Part shown: positions 37,969 to 46,078 of the stretch, one piece after another | Layout of the letters: the number at the start of each line of letters is the position of its first letter | Position numbering within the stretch: the first letter of the stretch is position 1 | Source of the DNA: CAWBCR01 sp963787375 | GTDB taxonomy: Bacteria; Chloroflexota; Anaerolineae; Aggregatilineales; UBA3940 | Direction: 5' to 3' | DNA: 64,000 bases | Assembly (NCBI GenBank): GCA_963787375.1 | Contig: CAWBCR010000029.1 | Location: forward strand, 1-64,000 | Program-made: the position numbers and the translations under genes | The notes under the pieces: model-generated | Told to the model about the DNA's origin: nothing | Seen by the model: the letters and a program-made list of their open reading frames with translations, nothing else | Database searches by the model: none

Positions 37969-38823
37969 TTACCGCACCACGAACCTGCCCAGCGCCTTCA
38001 TCGACAGGCGCGCCAGCAGGCTGATGATCAGCACCAGCGCCATCAGCACCAGCGCCGAGGCGTAGGCCCGCGCCTGCACCTCGGCCACCGGCGTGCTGAG
38101 CTGGAAAAAGACCGCCAGCGGCAGCGACGCCACCGGGCGCGTCAGCGACTGCGGCATGTTGTCGGTGTAGCCCGCCGTGAACAGCACCGCCGCCGCGTCG
38201 CCGATGCCGCGCCCAAAGCCGAGCAGCACCGCCGTCACCACGCCGGGGATCGTCTGCCGCAGCAGCACCACGGCCATCTCCAGGCGCGTCGTGCCCAGCG
38301 CGCGGGTCGCCTCGCGGAGATCGCCGGGGATCATGCGCAGCACCTCGTCCATCGTCCGCGCCAGGATGGGCAGCTCGACCAGCGCCAGCGCGATGATCCC
38401 GCCCAGCAGCGAGGCGCGCAGGCCAACGAACAGCATCAGCGTGAAGCCAAACGCGCCGTAGACGATGCTGGGAATGCCCCACAGCACGTCGAGGGCCAGC
38501 CGCACCCACTCGGCCAGCTTCGAGCGGTCCGCGTAGGCGTGCAGGTACAGCACCACCGGCAGCGCGGCGACCAGCGCCAGCGCCGTCGCGCCCGCCGCCA
38601 GCAGCAGCGACCCGGCGATGGCGTTCAGGATGCCGCCCTCTTTGCCCAGGTAGAAGCCGCCGTGCGGCGTCTGGGTGAGCATCTGCCACGACAGCGCGCC
38701 CGCGCCCTTGACCGTCACCGTGATGACGATCACGGCCAGCGACGCCGCCGCCAGCCCCAGGCAGGCGCGCATCAGCCACAGGAAAAACTGTTCTTCGAGG
38801 TTGCGCCGTTTCAGACGGTTCAC
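37969..38823 (-). CDS. pstA: Phosphate ABC transporter permease PstA
   Basis: 284 residues, six membrane segments. ABC permease EAA-type loop EATRALGTTRLEMAVVLLRQ followed by TIPGVVTAVLLGFGRGIGDA. GKEGGILNAIAGSLLLAAGA and YADRSKLAEWVRLALDVLWG with SIVYGAFG are family features. Starts two bases after pstC ends, so translation is coupled. Confidence 0.93.
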   Translation of the reverse strand: MNRLKRRNLEEQFFLWLMRACLGLAAASLAVIVITVTVKGAGALSWQMLTQTPHGGFYLGKEGGILNAIAGSLLLAAGATALALVAALPVVLYLHAYADRSKLAEWVRLALDVLWGIPSIVYGAFGFTLMLFVGLRASLLGGIIALALVELPILARTMDEVLRMIPGDLREATRALGTTRLEMAVVLLRQTIPGVVTAVLLGFGRGIGDAAAVLFTAGYTDNMPQSLTRPVASLPLAVFFQLSTPVAEVQARAYASALVLMALVLIISLLARLSMKALGRFVVR

Positions 38824-38825
38824 GC

Positions 38826-39827
38826 TTACTGCCCCTTCGCCAGCCGGTGCAGCACCAGCCGCGCCCCGATGTTGAACAGCAGCACGACGACCAGCAGCAG
38901 CAGCGCCGCGCCCATCAGCGCCGCGTCGTACAGCGGGATGGACATCATCTCGCCATAGTTGTTGGCGATGAGCGCGGGCAGCGGATAGGCCGCGTCGAAC
39001 AGCGAGCCGGGGACTTTCGCCACGTTGCCGATGACCATCATCACCGCCAGCGTCTCGCCGAACGCGCGCGAGAAGCCCAGCACCACCGCCGCCACGACAC
39101 CCGGCGCGCCCTTGCGCAGCACCACCAGCTTGACCGTCTCCCAGCGCGTCGCGCCCAGCGCCAGCGAGGCCTCACGCATGCCGTCCGGCACACTGCGCAG
39201 CACCTCTTCCGTCACCGAGACGACGATCGGGAAGACCATCAGCGCCAGCACAATGCCGCCCGCCAGCAGCCCGTAGCCGGTCGGGTTGGTATCCGCCAGG
39301 AACGGCAGGCGCTGTCCCAGCGTGCTGCCGACCCACGGGCCGACCTTGTTGCGGATCAGCGGGACGACGAACAGCACGCCCCACAGCCCGTACACCACCG
39401 ACGGGATGCTGGCTAACACGTCGACCACCGGCTTGAACATCGCGCGGCGCGTGCTGTATTCGGCCAGGTACACCGCGCTGAGCAGCCCGGTCGGGACCGC
39501 CAGCCCCATCGCCAGCAGCGTGACGGACAGGCTGCCCATGATGAACGGCCAGAAACCAAACAGGCCGCTGACCGGCTGCCACACGCCTGAGAACAGCAGG
39601 TCGGCCAGCGGGCGCGTCGACAGGATGGGCCAGGCGCGGACCAGCAGCGCGATGGCGATCAGCGCAGCCAGAGCCGCCGCCGCGATGGCCATCGCCCGCA
39701 TCCCGTTCCCGGCCAGCTCGTCGGCGAGTGTGCGCCACATGCGGCGCACCTGCCGCGCGGCGTGCGCGGCTCGCCGTTCGGCGAGCGCGGTTTCGAGCGC
39801 AGTTTGTTCCAGTGTTGAGGTTGACAT
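38826..39827 (-). CDS. pstC: Phosphate ABC transporter permease PstC
   Basis: 333 residues, six membrane segments after a 60-residue cytoplasmic N-terminal extension (LEQTALETALAERRAAHAAR). Permease loop EASLALGATRWETVKLVVLR followed by KGAPGVVAAVVLGFSRAFGE. IPSVVYGLWGVLFVVPLIR is the usual periplasmic-side motif. Forms the membrane channel with PstA. Confidence 0.93.
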   Translation of the reverse strand: MSTSTLEQTALETALAERRAAHAARQVRRMWRTLADELAGNGMRAMAIAAAALAALIAIALLVRAWPILSTRPLADLLFSGVWQPVSGLFGFWPFIMGSLSVTLLAMGLAVPTGLLSAVYLAEYSTRRAMFKPVVDVLASIPSVVYGLWGVLFVVPLIRNKVGPWVGSTLGQRLPFLADTNPTGYGLLAGGIVLALMVFPIVVSVTEEVLRSVPDGMREASLALGATRWETVKLVVLRKGAPGVVAAVVLGFSRAFGETLAVMMVIGNVAKVPGSLFDAAYPLPALIANNYGEMMSIPLYDAALMGAALLLLVVVLLFNIGARLVLHRLAKGQ

Positions 39828-39894
39828 GGTCTACCCTCCCCCTCAGGCCTAACCCCTGCAACGCGCGCATCGCAGGTGGTGAGGCCCGTCTCCG

Positions 39895-40866
39895 CTACTG
39901 GCCCAGCAGCCCCAGGGCCTGCTGAAGCTGGTCGGCGGTGAGCGTCACGTAGCCGCTCTGCTGCACGAACGCCTGCCCATCGGTCAGCGCCCAGCGGATG
40001 AAGTCGGCAGCCGCGCCGGTGGGCGTGCCTTTGGTCACCAGATACAGCACGCGCGCCGGCGGCGACGGATAGCGGCCATCGGCGATGGCGGCCATGACAT
40101 CCAATTCAGTCGCATAGAAGTTCTCGTCGGGCGTGATCTGGCCGTCGCCGTTCAGGTCGAGCGGCACGATGGCCAGGCCGTCGACCGGCTTGCCGGAGGT
40201 CGCGTCGAAGGCGAAATTCAGGTTGTTGAAGCCAATGCCCAGCGCATCCTGCCTGACGGCCTCACCCACACCCGGATCACCCTGGACAGCGATGCCCTGC
40301 AGGTCTTCCTGCGCGGTGCCGCCCATATATTTGGCCCACATCTCTGCCGCGCCGCATGCATCGGCCCGCGTGTAGAGGTGGATCTCGCTGGCGTCATCGC
40401 TGCCGACCAGCGCGCCCCAGGTGGTGATGTCGGTGCGCATCCAGATGCCAGCGGCCTTATCCGGCGTGAGGCCGGTCGCCTGCAGCGTGCCGAGCGCCGG
40501 GTTTTGCGCGCTGACGGTCCCCACGACGGCGTCTTTCACCACGCCAATCGCCACTGCGCCCTGCTGCGCCTCTTCGGCGCGCACCTCGCGTGAGACCATC
40601 GCCAGGTCGACCGCGCCGGCGAGCACGTCGCTCATGCCCTTGCCCGCACCGCCCGCCTGGATGTCGAACTGCACGCTGGGGTGCAGCTTCTGGTATTCTT
40701 CCGACCAGCTCACAACCATCGGGTAGAGCGCGAACGCGCCGGAGATGGAGATCGTCTGGCTGGAGGCGGCGGCCCCGCCGCCGCACGCCGAGACGGATAC
40801 CACGACGACGACCAGGGCGAGCATCGCCCGGATGATTCTTGATGAGAGGAACGCTGACTGCTTCAT
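39895..40866 (-). CDS. pstS: Phosphate-binding lipoprotein PstS
   Basis: 323 residues. Signal peptide with lipobox VSVSAC (lipid-modified Cys near residue 28), then ISISGAFALYPMVVSWSEEY, the phosphate-binding start; AGGAGKGMSDVLAGAVDLAM and SREVRAEE complete one lobe. Captures phosphate outside the membrane for PstCAB. Begins 16 bp after the Usp-like gene, so both are driven from the Pho-box region at 41889. Confidence 0.92.
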   Translation of the reverse strand: MKQSAFLSSRIIRAMLALVVVVVSVSACGGGAAASSQTISISGAFALYPMVVSWSEEYQKLHPSVQFDIQAGGAGKGMSDVLAGAVDLAMVSREVRAEEAQQGAVAIGVVKDAVVGTVSAQNPALGTLQATGLTPDKAAGIWMRTDITTWGALVGSDDASEIHLYTRADACGAAEMWAKYMGGTAQEDLQGIAVQGDPGVGEAVRQDALGIGFNNLNFAFDATSGKPVDGLAIVPLDLNGDGQITPDENFYATELDVMAAIADGRYPSPPARVLYLVTKGTPTGAAADFIRWALTDGQAFVQQSGYVTLTADQLQQALGLLGQ

Positions 40867-40882
40867 AATTGAACCCTGTTTC

Positions 40883-41851
40883 CTACGGGATGGTTGGCTT
40901 GACGACCAGCAGCGGGCGGTCGACGTGCAGCGCCCGGCCTTCGATTTCGCTCAACACCCGCTGCACGAAATCGCCGCGCTCTTCGGCGGCGATGGCGATC
41001 AGGTCGTAGTGGCCTTCGGCCACTTCGTCGGCGATCTGCCGCTCCGGGTGGCCCTGCCTCAGGCGCAGCGTGCCGCGCACGCCCGCCTCGTCGAGCCGCT
41101 GCGCGCAGGCGAAGATGTGCTCGCCGGGGCCGCTCAGCGGTGAGAGCAGCACCGACAGGCCCTGGTACATGCGCGTCTCGCGGGTGTGGATGGGCAGCAC
41201 GGGCGGCGCGACGGCCAGCAGCGTGACGTGCGCGCCGGTGGCCTGCGCCAGCGGGATGATCAGGTCCAGCGCCGAGTTGTCGGGCGCGTGGCCGCGCAGC
41301 ACCAGCAGCACCCGCTCGACGCTGAGCCGCGCGCCGCGCACGATCAGCAGCGGCGTGGAGGCGTCCCGCGCCAGGCGGGCCGCGTCGGGCCCATCGGCGG
41401 CGTCGACGACGAGCAGGCTGTACGCACCCTCGCGGGCGACGGTCAGCGCGGTGTCGAGCGACGTATCGGCAGGCTCCAGGCGGGTGACGCGCGCGCTCAG
41501 CGCCAGCGCCACCCGGTCGACGGGCAGCGGGGCGTCAGGGGAGGCGGGCGGGCCCCAGTACAGGATACGCGCCGGGCTGTCCGCCGCGTGCTCGTCGGCC
41601 CACAGCGCGCCGATGGCAGCGCGGATCTCGCCTGCCACGCCCTGCACCGGCACAATCGGGCGGCCCAGCACACCGCGCAGCACGGCCAGCGCCGCGGCGT
41701 CTTCGGGATGCGCCATCACCACGCTGACCCCGTCGCGGTCGCCGCCCAGCGGCAGCGCCATATAGTAAATCGCCAGCCCGCGCGGAAGCTGCCGCGCCAG
41801 CGCGCGGTCGATTGTCAGTTGATGGAGTGATACCTGCGGGTAGCGATCCAT
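40883..41851 (-). CDS. Fusion of a GspE/MshE N-terminal-like segment with universal stress domain
   Basis: 322 residues. Residues 8-85 (LTIDRALARQLPRGLAIYYM then VSVVMAHPEDAAALAVLRG and IVPVQGVAGEIRAAI) match the second half of the type II secretion ATPase N-terminal domain, a module that in MshE binds cyclic di-GMP. The remainder resembles universal stress proteins: VDAADGPDAARLARDASTPL, LIVRGA, then LVLRGHAPDNSALDLIIPLA with a second Usp-like half ending RPLLVVKP. The G-x2-G-x9-G-S nucleotide motif is not clear. First gene of the pst operon, suggesting a regulatory role in phosphate limitation. Confidence 0.7.
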   Translation of the reverse strand: MDRYPQVSLHQLTIDRALARQLPRGLAIYYMALPLGGDRDGVSVVMAHPEDAAALAVLRGVLGRPIVPVQGVAGEIRAAIGALWADEHAADSPARILYWGPPASPDAPLPVDRVALALSARVTRLEPADTSLDTALTVAREGAYSLLVVDAADGPDAARLARDASTPLLIVRGARLSVERVLLVLRGHAPDNSALDLIIPLAQATGAHVTLLAVAPPVLPIHTRETRMYQGLSVLLSPLSGPGEHIFACAQRLDEAGVRGTLRLRQGHPERQIADEVAEGHYDLIAIAAEERGDFVQRVLSEIEGRALHVDRPLLVVKPTIP

Positions 41852-41888
41852 AGGGCCTGCCTCCTGATGATCAGTGTATCAGGAAGCG

Positions 41889-41939
41889 GGGTAGGAGTTG
41901 GTAGAGAGGCGGGTACGGGCCGGTAACAGCGTGGTAACA
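41889..41939 (-). promoter_or_regulatory. Array of five Pho-box-like heptamers
   Basis: On the minus strand the sequence reads TGTTACC, TGTTACC, CGTACCC, CTCTACC, CCTACCC, each separated by exactly four bases, an 11-bp period like PhoB/PhoP binding sites. On the plus strand the heptamers start at 41933, 41922, 41911, 41900 and 41889. The array ends 38 bp upstream of the Usp-like start codon. The adjacent PhoB-like regulator is the obvious candidate to bind. Confidence 0.65.
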
Positions 41940-41946
41940 ATCGGGA

Positions 41947-42145
41947 GTTCACCGCAAAGAGCGCAAAGGAAAAGAAAGAGAGGAAAAGATTAACCGCAAA
42001 GGCGCAAAGAGCGCAAAGAAGAAAAGACTAACCGCAGAGAACGCTAGAGCGTCGCAGAGGGAAGGAAAGAAATCGTCCACAGATGACACAGATGAAGAAT
42101 TAGAAAATCTGTGGACTGATCTCTTCCTTTGCGTCTCTTGCGGTG
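41947..42145. repeat. Types D and C repeats between pst operon and regulator
   Basis: TTCACCGCAAAGAGCGCAAA, TTAACCGCAAAGGCGCAAAG and TAACCGCAGAGAACGC are three type D units; then TCCACAGATGACACAGATGA ... AAAATCTGTGGAC is a type C palindrome (42074-42117). Noncoding. Confidence 0.7.
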
Positions 42146-42147
42146 AG

Positions 42148-42834
42148 CTAATCCTCCTGCGCCTCTTCGACCAGCGCGTAGCCCACGCCGGGCACCGTCT
42201 CGACGTAGACCGGGTCCGAGGGGTCGGGCCCCAGCTTGCGGCGCAGCCGGTAGACCAACTGCTTGAGCATGGCCCGGTCGGCGCCACCCGGCCCCCACAC
42301 GGCGGTGATCAGCGAATCGGCGGGCAGCACCTGGCCGGGGGCCAGCATCAGCGCCTCCAGCAGCCGCACTTCGAGCGCGGTCAGTGAGGCGAGCACGCCG
42401 CCCGCGCGGCGCACCTCGCGACGGGCGCGGTCGAGCGTCAGCCCCGCGGCTTCGAGGGGACCCGGCGCGGCCTGCACCCCGGCGCGGCGCATCACCGTCT
42501 CGATGCGGGCCACCAGCTCGCGCGGGCTGAACGGCTTGGCGATGTAGTCGTCGGCCCCGGTTTGCAGGCCGCGCACCACGTCGTCCTCGTCGCTGCGCAC
42601 GGTCAGCATGATGATCGGCACGTCGGACTCGGCGCGGATGCGCTGGCAGACGCCCAGCCCGTCGAGACGCGGCAGGTTGAGGTCCAGCACGATCAGGTCG
42701 GGGCGCTCGGCCTGCCACTGCTCGATGGCGATCAGGCCGTCGTGCGCGGCAATGGCCTCGTAACCGGCCTGGCGCAGCGTATACGACAGCACGCCCGCGA
42801 GCGCCAGGTCGTCTTCGACAATCAGGACTTTCAT
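42148..42834 (-). CDS. phoB: PhoB/OmpR-type response regulator
   Basis: 228 residues. Receiver domain MKVLIVEDDLALAGVLSYTL with phosphoacceptor Asp51 in LIVLDLNLPRLDG and conserved Lys in YIAKPFSPREL. C-terminal winged-helix: LEVRLLEALMLAPGQVLPAD, then MLKQLVYRLRRKLGPDP and VPGVGYAL. Its start overlaps the kinase stop as ATGA. Position next to usp-pstSCAB and the Pho-box-like array support a phosphate-response role; the symbol is by context. Confidence 0.88.
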   Translation of the reverse strand: MKVLIVEDDLALAGVLSYTLRQAGYEAIAAHDGLIAIEQWQAERPDLIVLDLNLPRLDGLGVCQRIRAESDVPIIMLTVRSDEDDVVRGLQTGADDYIAKPFSPRELVARIETVMRRAGVQAAPGPLEAAGLTLDRARREVRRAGGVLASLTALEVRLLEALMLAPGQVLPADSLITAVWGPGGADRAMLKQLVYRLRRKLGPDPSDPVYVETVPGVGYALVEEAQED

Positions 42835-44952
42835 AGGCCGCGATCCTTCTCCACCGGCAGCGTGAACCAGAACACCGACCCGCCCCCGTCGCGGGCGTCG
42901 ACGCCAATGGTGCCGCCGTGGCTCTCGACGATGGCCTTTGCTACCGACAGGCCCAGCCCCACACCGTACTGCTCGCCGTCGGCGCTGCCCAGGCGCACGA
43001 AGCGCCGGAACAGGCTGTCGCGCTCGCGGGCGGGGATGCCCGGCCCCCGGTCGGCGACGGCCACCCGCAGGTCGGCCTCGCGCTGCTCGACGGTCAGGTC
43101 GATGGGCAGGCCGGGCGGGCTGTACTTGCTGGCGTTGGACAGCAGGTTGATCAGCACCTGCCGCAGCCGGGCCGCATCAGCCTGAATGGGCGGCAGGCGG
43201 GTCGGCTCGCTGAGCGCCAGCGGCTGCTGCCGGCGCACCATCAGCGGCTGCATCAGGTTGATGGCCTCGGCCACGATGCGGTTGAGATCGGCGGGCTTGC
43301 GCCGCACGGCGAAACGCCCGGCCTCGATGCTGCTGCTCTCCAGCAGGTTGTCGATCAGCGTTTGCAGATTGAGGACGCTCAGGTGCAGCGAGTTGAACAG
43401 CTCGCCCAGGTCGCGATCCTGCCGCCGCTCGGCCTCGTCGACCAGCAGCTCAATCGATGCGTTGAGCGCCGACAGCGGCGTACGGAACTCGTGGGTGATG
43501 TTCGCCAGGAAATAGCCGCGCAGGTTGCGGCTGGCCTGCTCCTCGGTCACATCGCGGAAGACCAGCGCGATCTGCATCGTGTCGCTGGTGGGCGGGATGA
43601 GCCGCGCGCCGGTGATGGCCAGCGTCTGCGGGCGGCCCGACGCGTCGAGCACGGCGATCTCGCGCTTGCCGCCGCGCGGCGGCATCTGCGCCGTGAACGG
43701 CCCGCCGCCGTCCTCGGCGGGCACGAACACCTCGTCGAGCAGCCTGCCGACCACGTCGGCGCGCGGCCTGCCGGTGATGCGCTCGGCCCCCTCGCTGAAG
43801 AAGGTGACGCGCCCCGCCGTGTCGAAGGTCACCACGCCCTCGACAATCGACTCGATCAGCGTCTCCGACCAGTCTTTGGCCTGCGACAGATCGTCGAGCG
43901 TGCGGCGGGTGTTGGCGCGGCTGTCCTCAAGCGCCGCGGCCAGCGTGGCGATCTCCACCGGCTGCGCGGGGATCGGGATGGCAGTGTCGAGGTCGCCCCG
44001 GCTGATGCCCGCCGCCGCCTGCGTGAGCTGCTCCAGCGGCGTCACCAGCCGCCGGGCGAACAGCGCGCCCAGCCCGGAGCCCAGCACGGCGATCAGCAGC
44101 GTGCTGACCAGCAATATCGCCAGCGCCCGCTGGCGCGCGTCGACCAGGCTGCCGATGGGCAGCGCGACCTCGACCAGCGCCACGATCTCGTCCTGCGCGC
44201 CGCGCAGCGCGATCAGCGCCGTGTCGTAGCGCGCCCCGCCAGCGGTCATCGCGCCGTACTGCGACTGGCCGGTCGCGGCGACCTGCTGCGCTGCTGCCGG
44301 GTCGGACAGCGCGGCGGGCGCGCCTGGCAGGCTGGTCGCCACCCGCTGCCCGTTGAGCACCACGCTCTGCTCGAAGCCGGTCTCGGTCCTGAGGCGCTGC
44401 GCGAAGGCGTCGTCGAGCCGCAGCCCGATGGTGACGTAGGCCAGCAGGCTGCCGGTGTGCTCATCGATGACCGGGCGGGTGGCCAGCAGCGCCAGCGCGG
44501 GCGGGCTGCCGGGCAGCACGTAGAACGTGCTCTCGCCATCCAGCGGCAGCGGCAGCGGCGCGCCGCCCAGGTCGTCGCCGGTGATCAGATCGCCGGACGG
44601 CCCACGCACCGTCAGCAGGTCGAGGTCGACGCTGCGCTTGAGCGCCTGCAAATAGGCGTCCAGCGCGGGCAGGTCGTCCCTCGGACAGCAGGCTGAGCAG
44701 CGTCGGGCGCTGCGCAGTCAGCGTGGCGAGGTCGGCCATGCGCACCCGCTCGCCTTCGAGCAGGGTGGCGGTGACGCGCTGGGCGTCGTCGACGCGCGAC
44801 CACGCCTGGCGGTCCAACTCGCTGGCGATCAGCGCGTAGGCGGGGATGCCCGCCGCCACGGCGGTGATCACGATGATGCTGACAAAGGCCACGACCAGCC
44901 GCGTGGTCAGGCGCGCGGGCGGGGGGGCGTGACGTTCGCGCCATCGATCCAT
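42831..44952 (-). CDS. phoR: Membrane sensor histidine kinase, PhoR-like, one frameshift
   Basis: About 707 residues from ATG 44952. First membrane helix LVVAFVSIIVITAVAAGIPA, a 250-residue extracytoplasmic sensor domain, second helix AILLVSTLLIAVLGSGLGAL, HAMP (RRLVTPLEQLTQAAAGISRG), PAS (EGVVTFDTAGRVTFFSEGAE), H-box ITHEFRTPLSAL, N-box RQVLINLLSNASKYSP, G1 VADRGPGIP and G2 VGLGLSVAKAIV. One extra base near 44683 splits SLLSEG from DLPALDAYLQ in the sensor domain. The large sensor domain resembles double-Cache types rather than E. coli PhoR, so it may sense a ligand directly. Confidence 0.88.
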
Positions 44953-44964
44953 CCTTGCGGGTAC

Positions 44965-45040
44965 CCTCACCCCCGTCCCCTCTCCCACCGGGAGAGGGGC
45001 GAGTTGATAACGTGCGAGTGTTCGAGACGGGGTGAGGGTC
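44965..45040. repeat. Type A palindromic repeat
   Basis: CCCTCACCCCCGTCCCCTCT then CCCACCGGGAGAGGGGCGAG and GGGGTGAGGG: outer and inner arms both pair. Between the VIT-family gene and the kinase gene. Confidence 0.75.
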
Positions 45041-45042
45041 TC

Positions 45043-45738
45043 CTATCCGATCAGGCGGGCGATGATAAAGGCCGCCGTGGCAGCCAGCCCGCCAGTCAGC
45101 ACCGTCTGGAGCGCGCCGCGCAGCGGGTTGACGCCCGTCAGCCGGGCCTTCACGTAGCCAAACACGACCAGCGCCAGCAGCGTCACCCCTATCGACACAT
45201 ACAGCGCGGTGTGCAGGTTGTGCACCAGGATGTAGGGCGAGAGCGGCACCATGCCGCCCACAATGTACGAGGCGGCGATGGTCAGCGCGCTCTGGCGGGC
45301 GCGGGCCGGTACGGGCGGTTCGAGGCCCAGCTCAAAGCGCATCATGAAGTCGACCCACTGGTCGCGGTCGGTGCGCATGGCGGCCACCACCGGCGCGATC
45401 TGTGCCTCTTCCAGCCCATAGCCCCGGAACACGTCGGCCACCTCTTTGGCCTCTATCTCCGGGACTTCCTGCGTCTCGGTGATTTCGCGCTGGCGCTCCG
45501 ACTCGTAATGCTCGGCGTCGGTGCGGGCGGCGAGGTAGCCGCCCAGCCCCATCGCAATCGACCCGGCGGCGATCTCGGCCAGCCCGGCGGTGACGATCAC
45601 CGACGTGACCTGCACCGCGCCGGACAGGCCCGCTGCCAGCGCGAACGGCACCGTCAGCCCATCCGACATCCCGATCACGACGTCGCGCACGGTCTCCGTC
45701 GCCATAAAGTGATGCTCGACATGCGGCGTTGCTGGCAT
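45043..45738 (-). CDS. VIT1/CCC1-family iron/manganese transporter
   Basis: 231 residues, five membrane segments. VRDVVIGMSDGLTVPFALAA with GLSGA is the first-helix signature of the family; EIAAGSIAMGLGGYLAARTD and AEHYESERQREITETQEVPE form the cytosolic metal-binding Glu-rich loop. Exports Fe(II) or Mn(II) from the cytosol. CAT 45736-45738 start is kept because the conserved region begins soon after. Independent of phosphate genes as far as sequence shows. Confidence 0.88.
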   Translation of the reverse strand: MPATPHVEHHFMATETVRDVVIGMSDGLTVPFALAAGLSGAVQVTSVIVTAGLAEIAAGSIAMGLGGYLAARTDAEHYESERQREITETQEVPEIEAKEVADVFRGYGLEEAQIAPVVAAMRTDRDQWVDFMMRFELGLEPPVPARARQSALTIAASYIVGGMVPLSPYILVHNLHTALYVSIGVTLLALVVFGYVKARLTGVNPLRGALQTVLTGGLAATAAFIIARLIG

Positions 45739-45894
45739 GCTGACCTTCCTTACGCTCGCGGTGTATGTCGCTCCCGACCGTGAATATCATACCACGCGCG
45801 CAGGGGGGATGCCGGTTTCGGGGGCGGCGGGAGTCATACCCAGGAATATTGCCGAGGCATCGTAGGGGTGGGTCTCAGGCCGCACCCGACATTC

Positions 45895-46012
45895 CAACCT
45901 CACCCCGCTCGACGCACTCCTGCGGAGCGCCTCTCGCCGCCCCTCTCCAGTTTGGAGAGGGGCAGATCGAGCGCGTTGGCCGAAGGTCGCGCGAGGTCGG
46001 GGTGAGGTTGAC
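45895..46012. repeat. Type A palindromic repeat
   Basis: CCTCACCCCGCTCGACGCAC ... CCCCTCTCCAGTTTGGAGAG GGG ... GGTCGGGGTGAGGTTG. Lies in the 340-bp gap between the divergent VIT-family gene and FGGY kinase gene; the rest of the gap shows no gene. Confidence 0.75.
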
Positions 46013-46078
46013 CGCATCGCCCATTCGTCGTACAGTCGAAGTGCCGGGACCGATCCTTCATCCACAGTGAGAGACACC

